Positions 45,070 to 55,464 of a stretch of DNA of 64,000 nucleotides are shown piece after piece; position 1 is the stretch's first letter; each line of letters opens with the position of its first letter. Position numbers and translations under genes: made by a program. Under the pieces are notes generated by a model. The model did no database searches and was not told the origin of the DNA. It saw only the letters and a list, made by a program, of their open reading frames with translations. This stretch comes from Amanita rubescens. Lineage: Eukaryota > Basidiomycota > Agaricomycetes > Agaricales > Amanitaceae. Location of the stretch: assembly GCA_015039365.1 (NCBI GenBank), contig WION01000207.1, forward strand, positions 1 through 64,000, given 5' to 3'.

Positions 45070-45595
45070 CGGTTTTAACGTCAAGTGCTTTGATATCCCA
45101 ATTTTCTAAAGCACTTGTTGCCAGAAGAAGTCTAATTGTTTCATATCTCGCTACCGGCGAGAATGTTTCATCATAATCCAATCCCAGGCTGTTGGCTAAA
45201 GCCTTTGGCGACAAGTCATGCCTTTTTACAGCCATCCGACTTAATATCATAAACCCAACGACATTTTATCGGGTTATGCCCTTTTGGTAATTCCATTAAT
45301 TCCCATATCTCTCTATTTTGGAGAGATTTGAACTCGTCTTCCATAGCAGTTCACCACTGCTTATAAAGATCAATATTTTCACCTTTGATCTTATATATGT
45401 CCCTATATTGATACATTCAAATTTCTTCTCTAGGTATCATATTTGCAAGTAGGAAATGCATAAAGTCATTTCCACATTCTTTAATCATCCTAGCCATCGT
45501 TGCCTTGGGATCTATATCCATAGATCTTGAAGGTGGTGTTTTAGCTGTTGGATCGAAACGTGTGGTTGCCTCTTTGTTAGGGATTTGACCACCAA
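45070..45595 (-). pseudogene. Ty1/copia pol, segment before and into reverse transcriptase
   Basis: The minus strand reads MEDEFKSLQNREIWELMELP, then CRWVYDIKSDG and LGLDYDETFSPVARYETIRL, and LLATSALENWDIKALDVKT, the classic copia reverse transcriptase start. It would continue directly into the 36888-35326 frame if element A were absent. Stops near 45235 and 45350, and the LTR at 45596 replacing everything upstream, make this copy defective. Confidence 0.9.
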
Positions 45596-46027
45596 TGTTA
45601 CGTTTGTTCGTTCACTGATAAATCAAGCCTATCAGGTACCGTAGGTTCCTCAAGGGAGTTCCAGCACTTAAGAACGTTCAAAGAATAAGAGCAGTTATCG
45701 GATAAGTCCTCAAGGGAGCTTAGATGATAACGAGACAGATTTTGACTGTTAAAACTAGACTGAGGTCTAGTCGTATATTTGTGTAGTTTATATAGTACAA
45801 GGTATATACGCAAATATAGTAAGTAGGAATGCATGTGATAATGAAACAGTCGCATGTGATAATGGAATGGTTTACATGTGATAATCAACATGCATGTGAT
45901 AAAATAGAATAGCATATGATAAACGATGAATGTTCCAGAAGGAACGCATATGCAATCAATGACGTGGGAGGGATGACATAGATGATAAGATCAAGAAAAA
46001 GATAGGCCATGACGTACATTTGTAACA
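45596..46027 (-). repeat. LTR (432 bp) of the TGTTACAAA family, inverted
   Basis: The edges TGTTACGTTTG and TACATTTGTAACA match the solo LTR at 26612-27020 in the opposite orientation, including the CTAGACTGAGGTCTAG palindrome. No 5-bp flanking duplication is visible, so it marks a recombination or deletion boundary between copia pol and the gag-like ORF. Confidence 0.82.
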
Positions 46028-46226
46028 TAGCCCTTCTCCTACATACTGAAGTCCAATATTCACCGAATATTGAAATAACTCATGACTACGTGTCACGATT
46101 ATGTTTGGCATCACTGTCATAGGTATAAGGGTCTTCATTTCCTTGCCAGGGGTGACGGCGGCGGCAGCAGTTGTCAGTAAGACAGTTCTTGAAGAGTTGG
46201 TCACTCTTCTCGTGTATTCGAGGCGG

Positions 46227-47351
46227 TCATAGTGGCAACAGGTTGTGTCGATTGTCCTCGTATAGATTGACCTCGGCGGTTTCCAAGGTTTCATCGTGAA
46301 GGTGGGGGGTCCGGTAGTAGTAGTAGTGAAGCAGGTTGCTGGGAGGGCGAGTATTTGTTCCTCGTCGTCTTCTTTCGATAAGTGGGGAAGGTTCACCTTG
46401 TTCAAGTTGGGCGGAATTGACACTAGTAACAGGCGATGCAGTAGAAACACGTTGTTCAGGGATTCGTTCAAATGGCGTGGGCGATGGCTGCGTTATAGCA
46501 TCTGGATAAGTGGGAGGAGGGGTCTCTTCATGTGTTGGGTTTCGACATATTTCTCGTCGTCTATGATGTTCGGTAGTATGATGTGGGCCTCCGCATATGT
46601 AACAGCCTTGAGTTCCAGGAATATCTTCTCCGTCGAAGGCTAAGTTATTCGGTTCGAACGATACTAATCGTTCAGCTGAGGGATCAGGTCCGTGCAGATG
46701 GAAGATGGTGCGGCGTGTTGGGTTCTCAGGAATAGGGACATCGCGTCCTTCAATAGTATGTCCTGTCTGAAGTGCGATGACAGCGGCATCTTGGTATTTG
46801 TTGCTGTTGTTGGACCTGTGAGGGTTACGATCATGCCTCCATACGAGATTGTTAATCGTCGTTTGCAGTTGTCGTAGTATGGTTATATCCCAACTGTCAG
46901 GAGTCAACATTGGATTGAGACGGTCGTTGAATTGTCGAATACGTTCGAGGGTAGCGATGACAGGAGTATGGGGAAATACAGGGCATCCATGCATCCAGGC
47001 CATTCCAGTGTCTAAAGCGGGTTGTCGCGTTGGTTGGATGAAGTGGTGTCGGTGTCCAGCAGTGGTAAGACGGATGGCTTCTTTGAGGTATACATCTCCT
47101 CGTAGATCACAGAACCAATGGATATTGTTCCAGATCATCAGGGTGATCCAGCGGTTACGGTGCGGTTCTCGGAACCGGTGGGTAAGATTAATGATGATGT
47201 TAACGAGGGCCATCAGATCGGGGCGAACATATCTATTCAAGATGAACAGATAGTTATTGGCAAAAGTCCAGGACGTGAACAATGTCCAGATTCGATAGAA
47301 GGCTCGTTGAATAATTGGGTCAACGAAGGAAGGGATGGCGTAATGCGTCAA
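46227..47351 (-). CDS. Gag-like protein with a zinc-knuckle-type motif (374 codons)
   Basis: An uninterrupted frame starts at 47351, 33 bp after the LTR at 47384-47780 on the same strand, which is the position of gag. The first 200 residues are helical, with many W, R and I residues (RPDLMALVNIIINLTHRFRE, LRQLQTTINNLVWRHDRN). Near residue 260 CYICGGPHHTTEHHRR has a C-x2-C-x4-H-x3-H arrangement like a nucleocapsid knuckle. A Pro/Thr/Ser-rich tail follows. After the stop another frame stays open to about 46030. No protease follows before the LTR at 46027. A co-opted host gene is the alternative, but LTR proximity favours gag. Confidence 0.6.
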   Translation of the reverse strand: MTHYAIPSFVDPIIQRAFYRIWTLFTSWTFANNYLFILNRYVRPDLMALVNIIINLTHRFREPHRNRWITLMIWNNIHWFCDLRGDVYLKEAIRLTTAGHRHHFIQPTRQPALDTGMAWMHGCPVFPHTPVIATLERIRQFNDRLNPMLTPDSWDITILRQLQTTINNLVWRHDRNPHRSNNSNKYQDAAVIALQTGHTIEGRDVPIPENPTRRTIFHLHGPDPSAERLVSFEPNNLAFDGEDIPGTQGCYICGGPHHTTEHHRRREICRNPTHEETPPPTYPDAITQPSPTPFERIPEQRVSTASPVTSVNSAQLEQGEPSPLIERRRRGTNTRPPSNLLHYYYYRTPHLHDETLETAEVNLYEDNRHNLLPL

Positions 47352-47383
47352 GATGACATCTATGGCGGGAATATCAGGTGCAG

Positions 47384-47780
47384 TGAAACGATCAGAAGAA
47401 GGCCAGTGCGGAAGTGCGTTCGGCCAAAGGGGCTTCGGAGGTCAGTCCTGGGGGTGCCTCGGAGGCAGAGAGGGTGCCGAATGCGAAGGTGAACGAGTGG
47501 AAGGTGTCCAAAGCACCGAGGAACGAAGGGAACGAAAGGAATCGAACTCGGAGCAGTAATGGGGTGATAATTCGCTAACTACAACTACGTACACAATGGT
47601 ATATATACTACGGAGGCACGAGGTGACCATGTGATGAATCCTGCACCGAGTCCGAGGCCTGTGCATGCGTCCGAACACAAACGATCATCCTCCGGGATCG
47701 AGCATAGGCTCGGAGTGCTTTGGGGAGCTTCGGAAGGTTTCAGAGATCGGTTCCAACGTAGCCGGAATCGGCTCGTTACA
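47384..47780 (-). repeat. LTR upstream of the gag-like ORF (about 397 bp)
   Basis: The minus strand starts TGTAACGAGCCGATTCC and ends CTGATCGTTTCA, matching 26410-27224 outside that copy's insertion. It is the 5' LTR of a minus-strand element whose 3' LTR is missing. Confidence 0.8.
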
Positions 47781-47998
47781 CCGGTCACGACCAGTTTTGA
47801 CCGGTTTCAATCGACTTTGACTGGTTTTCACAGAACCGGTCACGACCGGTCTTTGAGCACAACCGGACTGCTCACAACCGGTTGTGACCAGTCCGGTTGG
47901 GTTTAGTGCTGAACGGACTTGCAAAAAGACCGGTTCCGGTTCCGGTTTTCCTAATTTGGAGTGAAAAACCGGACTTGACCGGACTTGTAATCACTAAA
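47781..47998. repeat. hAT terminal fragment with ACCGGTC repeats
   Basis: Words such as GGTCACGACCGGTC and AACCGGTTGTGACC recur, ending GGACTTGTAATCACTA at 47998, the same terminus as at 29162 and 8653. The other side is cut off by the LTR ending at 47780. Confidence 0.7.
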
Positions 47999-47999
47999 C

Positions 48000-49320
48000 A
48001 TGAGCCTCAGGTGCACTTTGAGATACATAGTTATTCCAAGGTTAAATGTAATGAGGCTGAGTCTTTTGTGACCCAAGCCCTGCAAGATGTTTTAACACAA
48101 CTTTAACACCACTGCAGTGGCAAGCACCACCTGTCAAGGTGGACCATGCTGTGAGAAGCAAAGGGAACATGTGATGGCTCTGATCCTAGTCACATGATGA
48201 GAGGTGGAAGTTGACAATTACCATGTCAGCCACCATTAAAGAGTCACTGATCTGTTTATGGTATGGACTCCTAAATTATGCACACCTGATTGGTTGGACA
48301 GGCCCACTTATTTTTCTACTTACTCATTTTACTATATGTATGGTTGACTAATTCAGTATGTCATTGTTCTCTTGATTATGGAGTTCAATACATATGTTTT
48401 TAGTGTGGATGTTTAGTAGGCTGGTTGTCATTATGCTGCTAACAACTACTCACATGGCACCATGTGATCACCAGATAACCAACATAACCAACAACTCATC
48501 TCTGCTCCCAGTTCTGAGTCCTCCCCTAGTTGAAACTTGACTTCAATACATACATAGTAGCCACAAATCCTCATAACCTCAACCTTCTCACATTTGTTCA
48601 TGACCTCTGACAACTCTCTCTGCAATGTCATAGGTGATTGATGGCCACTGTTGCCAGCAACAACAGTGGCCACATTGTGGAAATTGATCACGACATAACC
48701 ACTGGATCTGAGTCATAGTACTAAGTGGCAGTCTCTACACTGCAACTGCACAGAGCCCACTTTTGGCATGCAGGCAGAGTTGATCATGTTGGCCTTGACC
48801 CATAGGTGACTACATCCACTACTGTTGACCTCTGAAGCAATTACTCACTGTTGAACAAGTCACTGCAAGTGATTGACTTCTGCTACCATTGAACCATCAG
48901 CAACCTCAACTTCCTACAACAGACCAAACTACACTGACTATCACATTCAGACTTGTCTGAAAAAAGTATTTTGCAAATATCTCAAGTTTGGCTTTATTTG
49001 GTCCCCAAATCCCTACATGCCCTAGATCACATGATTTTTCTGCATTTTTAAAGTATTTTTGAGATTTTATTGCAAGCATAAATAACACCAAACAATACCA
49101 AACAACCATCCACAGCCCCTCCAAACTCATACCTTCAAAAAATGCTGTCAAATGATGCCCATATTGTTTATTTTGTGCAAACAAACATAAACAAATGCAA
49201 ATATCTACTTTGGGAACATTTTTAGCATTTTTCAAAATCTTATCAGATTGTTATCAGAATCCTATAGGAATCCCTGATTCCTATAGGACTCTTATCATAC
49301 TGGGGGGGGAGTGTAGAGTA
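48000..49320. mobile_element. Element a'': truncated relative of element a with CCTATAGGA repeats
   Basis: The right edge reads CATACTGGGGGGGGAGTGTAGAG-like sequence, a degenerate form of the (G)5AGGGTAAAG end of element a. Just inside it, ATCCTATAGGAATCC and TTCCTATAGGACTC form its subterminal repeats. TTTTAACACAACTTTAACA (48091) and TTTTGCAAATATCTCAAG (48969) match the interiors of a and a'. The left end is missing. No coding frame is convincing. Confidence 0.6.
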
Positions 49321-49423
49321 CTGCATAGAAGGCATAAATAGGCAATGTCCAGTCATGATGAAGGCGGTCTACAAGACCGATAATGGTGATAAGTCCAATA
49401 TATATCAATAGGGATAAATCTGA

Positions 49424-49738
49424 CTAACCTAGCTTAGCCTGTTCATCTTCATGCTTATTGATGGTATTGTTTGTCATATCTTCAAGATCAATTACATCTG
49501 GCTGATCAGGAGTGGGCTGGATGGATGTAGAAGACATAGTGGGAGTGTGATCATCTTCAATAGGTGAATCGGGGATATGATCTGCCACCAACGGTGTCAA
49601 CAAGCCTGGTGAGCTTACACTTGCCCTCTTTTTGCCTTTCTTGCTAACTGCTTTACTAGATTTCTGACTGAGGTCGTTTGCCTTGTGCTTGAAGCTCAGT
49701 GTAAGTTTACAGCCAGAGCGAGATGTGCCTGAGGCCAT
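49424..49738 (-). pseudogene. N-terminal exon of a probable hAT-type transposase, truncated
   Basis: A 104-codon frame begins MASGTSRSGCKLTLSFKH and is rich in Lys and Ser, then Asp, Pro and Thr (DSPIEDDHTPTM, VIDLEDMTNNT). It lies downstream of a terminal repeat zone (49900-50010) on the same strand, as the first exon of hAT genes does. It runs into element a''. No catalytic domain is left, so the family call rests on context and is weak. Confidence 0.35.
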
Positions 49739-49899
49739 TCAAGAATGGGTCTGTTGTGAGGACTATAGATCTGGGGCTACATATATATATTACCGATGCC
49801 TAGGTACTATACAGTTTATGATGGCCACTACAGTACCACGTGGTGCTACTGGCAACCAGCTGCCTTGTATACCTAGCAAACACTTGCCCTCAAGCTGAG

Positions 49900-50010
49900 T
49901 GGCAGGGTTACTCGGCAGGTGATGGGTCACTGTGACTGTGACTTGTACCTGTGCCGTGACCCATACCCATTACCCACCATGGGTCCTGCAACCCACATCA
50001 GGAAAAACAT
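49900..50010 (-). repeat. Terminal zone with GGGTCACGG/GTACCC repeats
   Basis: On the minus strand CCTGATGTGGGTTGCAGGAC is followed by ATGGTGGGTAATGGGTATGG and GGGTCACGG words. The pattern resembles the short GTACCCGCTACCCG patch at 31165-31205 and is typical of a hAT subterminal region. Confidence 0.5.
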
Positions 50011-50279
50011 ATGTTGTTAATTAGAGCTAATTACATGTAATTAGCCCATTAGAGACAGGTTTAATATTACCTAGCCTATTTTTAAGATTAGCGGTAATAA
50101 TACCTAATTGGATCTAATACATCCTACTTCAACATACAAAAAGAGACTCTGTGCCACTTATTATTAGGACACAAAGGACTGTTGACAATACAATATATTG
50201 GATTAGAGTACTCTACAACATATAGCAGTACCGTGACAGGGTAAAGATATAAAGTTACTTCAGACATTGGAGTTGGCAA

Positions 50280-51130
50280 TACTCACGAGTCACAGCATCG
50301 ATAGCCTGAATGGTAAGGGAGGGCAAAGGAAACGGTCGTGGTGGGTCAGGAGCATCGAGGCTGGGTATTGTGCAGCTTACCTACAGGTGGGTGCGGCGGG
50401 GCAAAACAGGGTGAAACAGTATAGTTGACTGATAAGAGGGCGAGCTGTGAAGGGTGGGTCAGCAATGTCGAAGCCGGATGTCACACGGCTTACCGTGCAG
50501 TGGTGTCCGACAGGGTGCGCGAGGGCACGGGAGAGCGCATCCCCAATGGGGTGTGGTTGAGTGGTAGGAGGGCACGGGAGTGCCAGTAGTGGGTCAGCAA
50601 CATAAAGAACCCGTTTCGGATCACTTACTTGGAGTGTGGGGTTGAAAGGACTTGGAATCCTCTTCGAGATTCGGCACGAGCTTCGAAGAGCCAGGCCTAC
50701 ATGTCGTCATCAATTTGACTAGTTGGGAGTGGAATGGTGACTTACCTATAAGTCCCTGCTTCGTGTTGTTGGGCTAATCGGAAACGAGGCTGTAGCAGGC
50801 AACGAATTAAATGAGAGAGATGAGACAAGCCATGGTGGAAGGAAGGTGAGAGTCTAAAGCAGGCAGGAGGCGTCAGGAATCAGGATCAACGACAACTTGA
50901 ACATGTCACATGACTCACAAATATAAGCAAATAGTGGACTTCGTGTTTTCTCGGATTCCTCTTGTATACTTGCAAGCGCTGATGTCAACGGTCAACGGTC
51001 ACATTCACTATACTGGATCCCACCATTATCATCATGCCTATGGGACAAGTGAAGCATCTGGGGAGTCTACGGAGGTGACCCTGACTCCATGATTCACCAG
51101 CACTGCTGAGCAACCCCGACCTCGAAGGCG
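50280..51130 (-). other. Stretch with serial intron-like signals; possible unassigned gene
   Basis: On the minus strand GGTAAGTC (about 50749) is followed by TTGATGACGACATGTAG, a convincing 48-nt intron. Further GTAAG donors with CTGACCC about 40 nt later occur near 50635, 50497 and 50393. The sequence between is C-rich. I could not join the exons into a recognisable protein. The architecture resembles 29940-31100 on the plus strand. Confidence 0.4.
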
Positions 51131-51252
51131 CCCCTCACCACCGACGTCTCGGCTTGATCCTCACTGATACGCCTCCCTCAACTCCGCTGAGTGCCTGGTC
51201 CTCGAGGTCCCAGACATTGACCAGCGCTGATATGAGTGCTCACCCTCCCACC

Positions 51253-51957
51253 TGTTGAACTTATAATATACAATATACATACAGTATATAGTAAATATAA
51301 GTGATATCATTAGTTTACACTAACTAATGTAATAACGCTCAGTTACTTACTCGTCTCTCAACCAATCATAATAGTGGATGATTGAGTGTGAGATAATATA
51401 TTGACATGAGAATATATTCGACATATTCTCATACTCATCTACCAATCATAATAGTGGATGATTGATGATGAGAACATATTCTGACATGAGAATATCCTAG
51501 CGATATTCTCATAAGATCATCCAATCATAATAGTGGAACTATTGATGATGTGAATATATGTTAACATGAGAATAGAAGACATATATACGTTATGGTTATC
51601 GACCTATCACATTGAAGATTGATAATGTGATGAGTCAGTCAATATAATTGATGAGTCAAGTGCTGTGCAAAGCTATGCATTGCTGTACAATAGCTGTGCA
51701 TTGCTGTGGAATGACGCCTTATGAGTCAAATACCTTTGACTCATACTGATAAGACTCTTTGTACTTATTTGTAGTTTAGTAGTATATAAACTGTACTCTA
51801 GTAGCGTCAATCCCTATCCTATTATCCTCTCTACTGTCTACTGTTGAGCCCCAGCTCCAGTAAGCTCTTAACTATTCCACACCACACTCGGTAAGTAGTA
51901 CATTCTATGTACTAGACTGCGCTGCTCGCTAGGGACTTGTTACCCCTAGTTTCAACA
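51253..51957 (+). repeat. 5' LTR of a copia-type element (705 bp)
   Basis: It begins TGTTGAACTT and ends AGTTTCAACA, with 7-bp inverted edges. A TATA box (TATATAAAC) is near 51785. The U3 part contains three imperfect tandem copies, about 60 bp each, of ACCAATCATAATAGTGGA with TGACATGAGAATAT (51360-51565). Confidence 0.88.
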
Positions 51958-51970
51958 GGTTATGGGCCCC
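51958..51970 (+). other. Primer binding site, copia type
   Basis: GGTTATGGGCCCC starts at the base after the LTR. GGTTATGGGCCC is the copia primer site, complementary to an internal part of initiator tRNA-Met in the Drosophila element (established knowledge). It fixes plus orientation. Confidence 0.8.
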
Positions 51971-53025
51971 GAAACCAGACGCCTTTGGCGCTATTGGTTG
52001 TGAAGCCAAGCGACGCACACTCTCAAGTCATTGACGGAGAGAAAAGGTAAAACAAAGGTAACTGGGCGAGGCGCCCAGTGTGGTTTTCATTTTCTTGTTA
52101 GATTAGTCACCGCACTTGGCTAACCCTTCTGGGAAGTGAGGGATAGACTCAGAGTCATCCGCTTACCTGGATTGTATACGCCCGGACCCAGGGCTAAGGG
52201 GACCCCGTTAATTACTCAGCGGTCTAAATTACGAGTATCCCTGTATAAGGGACAGTCTTGGATGACGTTAAAAACTGGCCTAGATCGCCTTAAAAATCTC
52301 GCAGTGGACCATTACTGCGTCAATAAAAATTGGCTCACTTGTGAAGTGTGAACTTCACCGGTTATTACCTACCGTATAAAAGGGTGACGTCCCACACTGT
52401 ATTCCGCTTGGGCAGTGTGATGTGATTGGACGTATTGAACCACGCTATACCATCATCAGGATTTTCGATCCTGTAAAATACCTAATATATGTACAAGTAA
52501 ATAATAGATTCTAGTATATGGGGTGAGATGAGGTCACATTGTTGACCGTACACTCTGCCTATCGAGAATGCGCCCTTAGGGACTTCTCTAGATTAGGAAT
52601 ACACTCAGCTGTAACCCAGCGGTGTCTAGATTAATTCTTAAAACTTGTACATACACGTCTAGTGGGGGATTGAGACCCCATAGACCATCTAAGTGATGGA
52701 CTTATCTCATGCATTTGGGAATGCAGTCGTTATCGTCATGGTTATTCCAGAGATTAAACGGTTATCATTTGATCGTTTAACAAGGGACAAGGGCCGATCC
52801 CCGAGTCTTTAATCTATTGTCAGACGCTTAGGTTGGCTATTCTTACCTACATTGGATCATATCCCACGCAAATATAATACTGCGTTATTAGATGCTAAAA
52901 ACATCGAAGTGGATACCAATGTGACATAGATCTTGGTTAACATAACACCTTTCATAACGATTAGTACCAAATTCAACATACATGACAAGAAGAAACAATG
53001 ATGTGCGAAACTTGTGCCGAAACCA
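51971..53025. other. Copia-type leader and unassigned DNA
   Basis: After the primer site the element should carry gag, but only short frames are present (the longest, 52136-52351 plus, has no motif). A GCG-rich stem GGGCGAGGCGCCC lies near 52066. Element a' starts at 53027 and presumably interrupts or truncates this copy. Confidence 0.5.
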
Positions 53026-53026
53026 G

Positions 53027-55371
53027 TACTTTACCCTCCCCCACGCTTCCTGGCAGGATCCTGGCTGACTCCATGGAATCCACACGGAATCCACATGGAT
53101 TCCACATGGATTCCTTGCAAAAAGGAAATTTCTGTGGAAATTCTACCAGGATTCCATGGAGTCCATGTGGATTCCATGCTCAGTCCAGGCACATTCCTGG
53201 CAACAGGCAAAACCTGATTTACACCTGAATTCCTGGTAGGCTGTCTGGAATCCATGTGGACTCTGTGGATTCCATGTAGCAATATATGCATTAAAAAATA
53301 TGGAAAAAATTCCAAAAAATATAGAAAATTCATAAGATCAAACCTATATAAAATTTATTATCTTAGGACATGCATAGAGTCCAAATACCAAGATAGTCCT
53401 TGGATCAGTATCAGCTAACCATACAAAAGCCACAGACTATTGCTATATGACATTTTGTCATCTATGACTAGCAGTTGGAGTGTGGCAGTGGTTGCTGATG
53501 ACCTGACATAACATTGCAGAGCCTCAGAGGTCATGAATAGATGTGAGAAGGTTGTCATGAGGGTTCTGTAATCATGTGGGGGGCTTTGAAATTTGGAGAT
53601 GACTATCTGGAGATACATTGCTGAGCAGTTGTTAGCAGAATATTGACAGCTAGTGATCAATGGTGGCTGACATGCCAGCAATTCAAGTTATCAATATGGT
53701 CTACCTCATTACCATCACAAGGAACCACTTGCAATCACCTGCCACCTCCCTCTCAAACCTACCAGCTTATGCATACCTCCAGCAACCACATCTGTTAGCT
53801 GAAAAGGCTGGGCATCTAAGCAGACTTTAAGGATCTCAGTTATCAGTAGTACAGAAGTGACCTACTGGATGACCATCAGCTAACACAGCAAAAGTCTGAT
53901 TGCATCTGATTCTGTCTGACACACTGATTGTCTGACTGTGTCTGACTGCCTGACCATCTAAGAGACACTGATGGATGCTGATACACTAATTGTCTGACTA
54001 TCTGACTATCTGAGAGACACTGTTGCATAAGTTGTCTGATTGTCTGACTATCTAAGAGGCACTGTCAGCTGCTGATACACTTATTGTCTGACTGTCTGAC
54101 TGTCTAAGGGGCACTATTGCAAACTTGAGGTGTTCTTTCAATATATGTATCCATACTAGTTTTACATAGCCTAGTCTGTCTCATTGTATCACTTGTTGAC
54201 TAAACCATTGATTTGCCAGATGGTTCTAGTGTGGAAGCTTAGTAGGTACAGCATTTTGCAAACACACCTGTCAAATGAGGGAAACAACTATGGAGTACTA
54301 AGGCTAGGTCCTGATTGTGTTGCAGAAATAAATACAGTAAAGTTGTGTACACCCCACTACATTATACATATCAGATTGCTGACCACAGGTACATATGTGA
54401 CAATGCATGTGTCAGCAAAGTAATCAAGGTAGAGTAAGCAAGGATTGAGGCATGATGAATGAGGAGGCTTGTCTGCTAAGCATGATTGTGTAATGTGGGA
54501 GTCCATTACTATAACAGCCACCATTCCCACCAAAACAGTAGTTTGAAAATATCTTGTGTTTGGTTGTGTTTTGCACTGCAATTCTTGAAGAGATGTGATC
54601 ACATAATTTTTGACAATTTTTTGGATTTTTTCAATTTTCTGTCACATCTGAAAAAGTGTTTTGCAAATATCTCATGTTTGACTTTGTTTGGCACTGTCAT
54701 TCTTGTATATTCTGAATCACACAATCTAGGTGCATCTTTTTTGTCACAGTCACATGTCACACACCTCATGTTGTCACAAATTCTATAAAAGGAAATCATA
54801 TTATCTTATCTGTGATCTTATCTTATCTACATCATCATACGCTATTTAAGCTTACCTAAGCTTACCTATGAGATCATACATATATCTAATCACTATCTAT
54901 CTATCCAATCTTATCACTCCCCTCCCCCCCTGTCCTTGAGGAAGGGGGGGGAAGCTGGGGGATATGTGGTACATGCCCTCTCCTTATATACCTGTGGGCT
55001 GGCGCACAGACCAAGTGGCCTGTCACATGACCATGGGAATCAGGAGTCCATGTGGACTCCTGAGGACTCCTTGTGCTGAAAGTCCTTGTATGTCAGCATT
55101 ATGCAAACCAGGCAGAAATGTACCTGGAATCCACAGAGTCCATGGAGTCCATGTGGATTCCTTGTCACTCCTGTTCCAGGCAAATTCCTGAGATTCCGTG
55201 GAATATGCATGGATTCCACATGGATTCCACACGGATTCCATGCACTTTTTTTAGTGTGTTCTGGGCCATTTGGACCATCTTGAAATTGCAAGGAATCCAC
55301 GTGGATTCCATGGAACTTCCGCATGGAATGCAAGGAATCCATAAGGAATGAGTGGGGGAGGGTAAAGACCT
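53027..55371. mobile_element. Element a': inverted relative of element a with GGATTCCATG repeats
   Basis: The ends are CAGTACTTTACCCTCCCCCA on the left and TGGGGGAGGGTAAAGACCT on the right. The subterminal zones (53045-53275 and 55035-55350) are built from GGAATCCACATGGATTCC-type words instead of GGACTCC. The interior matches element a in reverse, including the promoter block and the AATATCT module. CTGACTGTCTGACTATCTGA runs at 53900-54110 resemble TCTGATTGTCTGA words at 3090-3230 in element a. No target duplication is visible and no transposase is encoded. Confidence 0.75.
54930..55040 (-). promoter_or_regulatory. TATA promoter block of element a'
   Basis: On the minus strand GGTCATGTGACAGG, then GGTCTGTGCGCCAGCCCAC and GGTATATAAGGAGAGGGC (54977-54993) repeat the block order of elements a and c. 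Confidence 0.6.
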
Positions 55372-55464
55372 CCACATTTACACACATTAACAACCATTGT
55401 GTCTGCTTTGAACATTTCATGTTGATTTTGAACACATTGCACTGAAGTATCAACCTAACATGCC

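Noticed and set aside
54000..54110. CTGACTGTCTGACTATCTGA run as a possible CRISPR-like or satellite array
   Set aside because: The spacing is irregular and the words overlap. The same words occur in element a, so it is internal element sequence in a eukaryotic genome.
53027..55371. Target duplication for element a'
   Set aside because: Flanking 8-10-mers (GTGCCGAAAC and CCACATTTAC) do not match, unlike the GTTATCTTG pair around element a.
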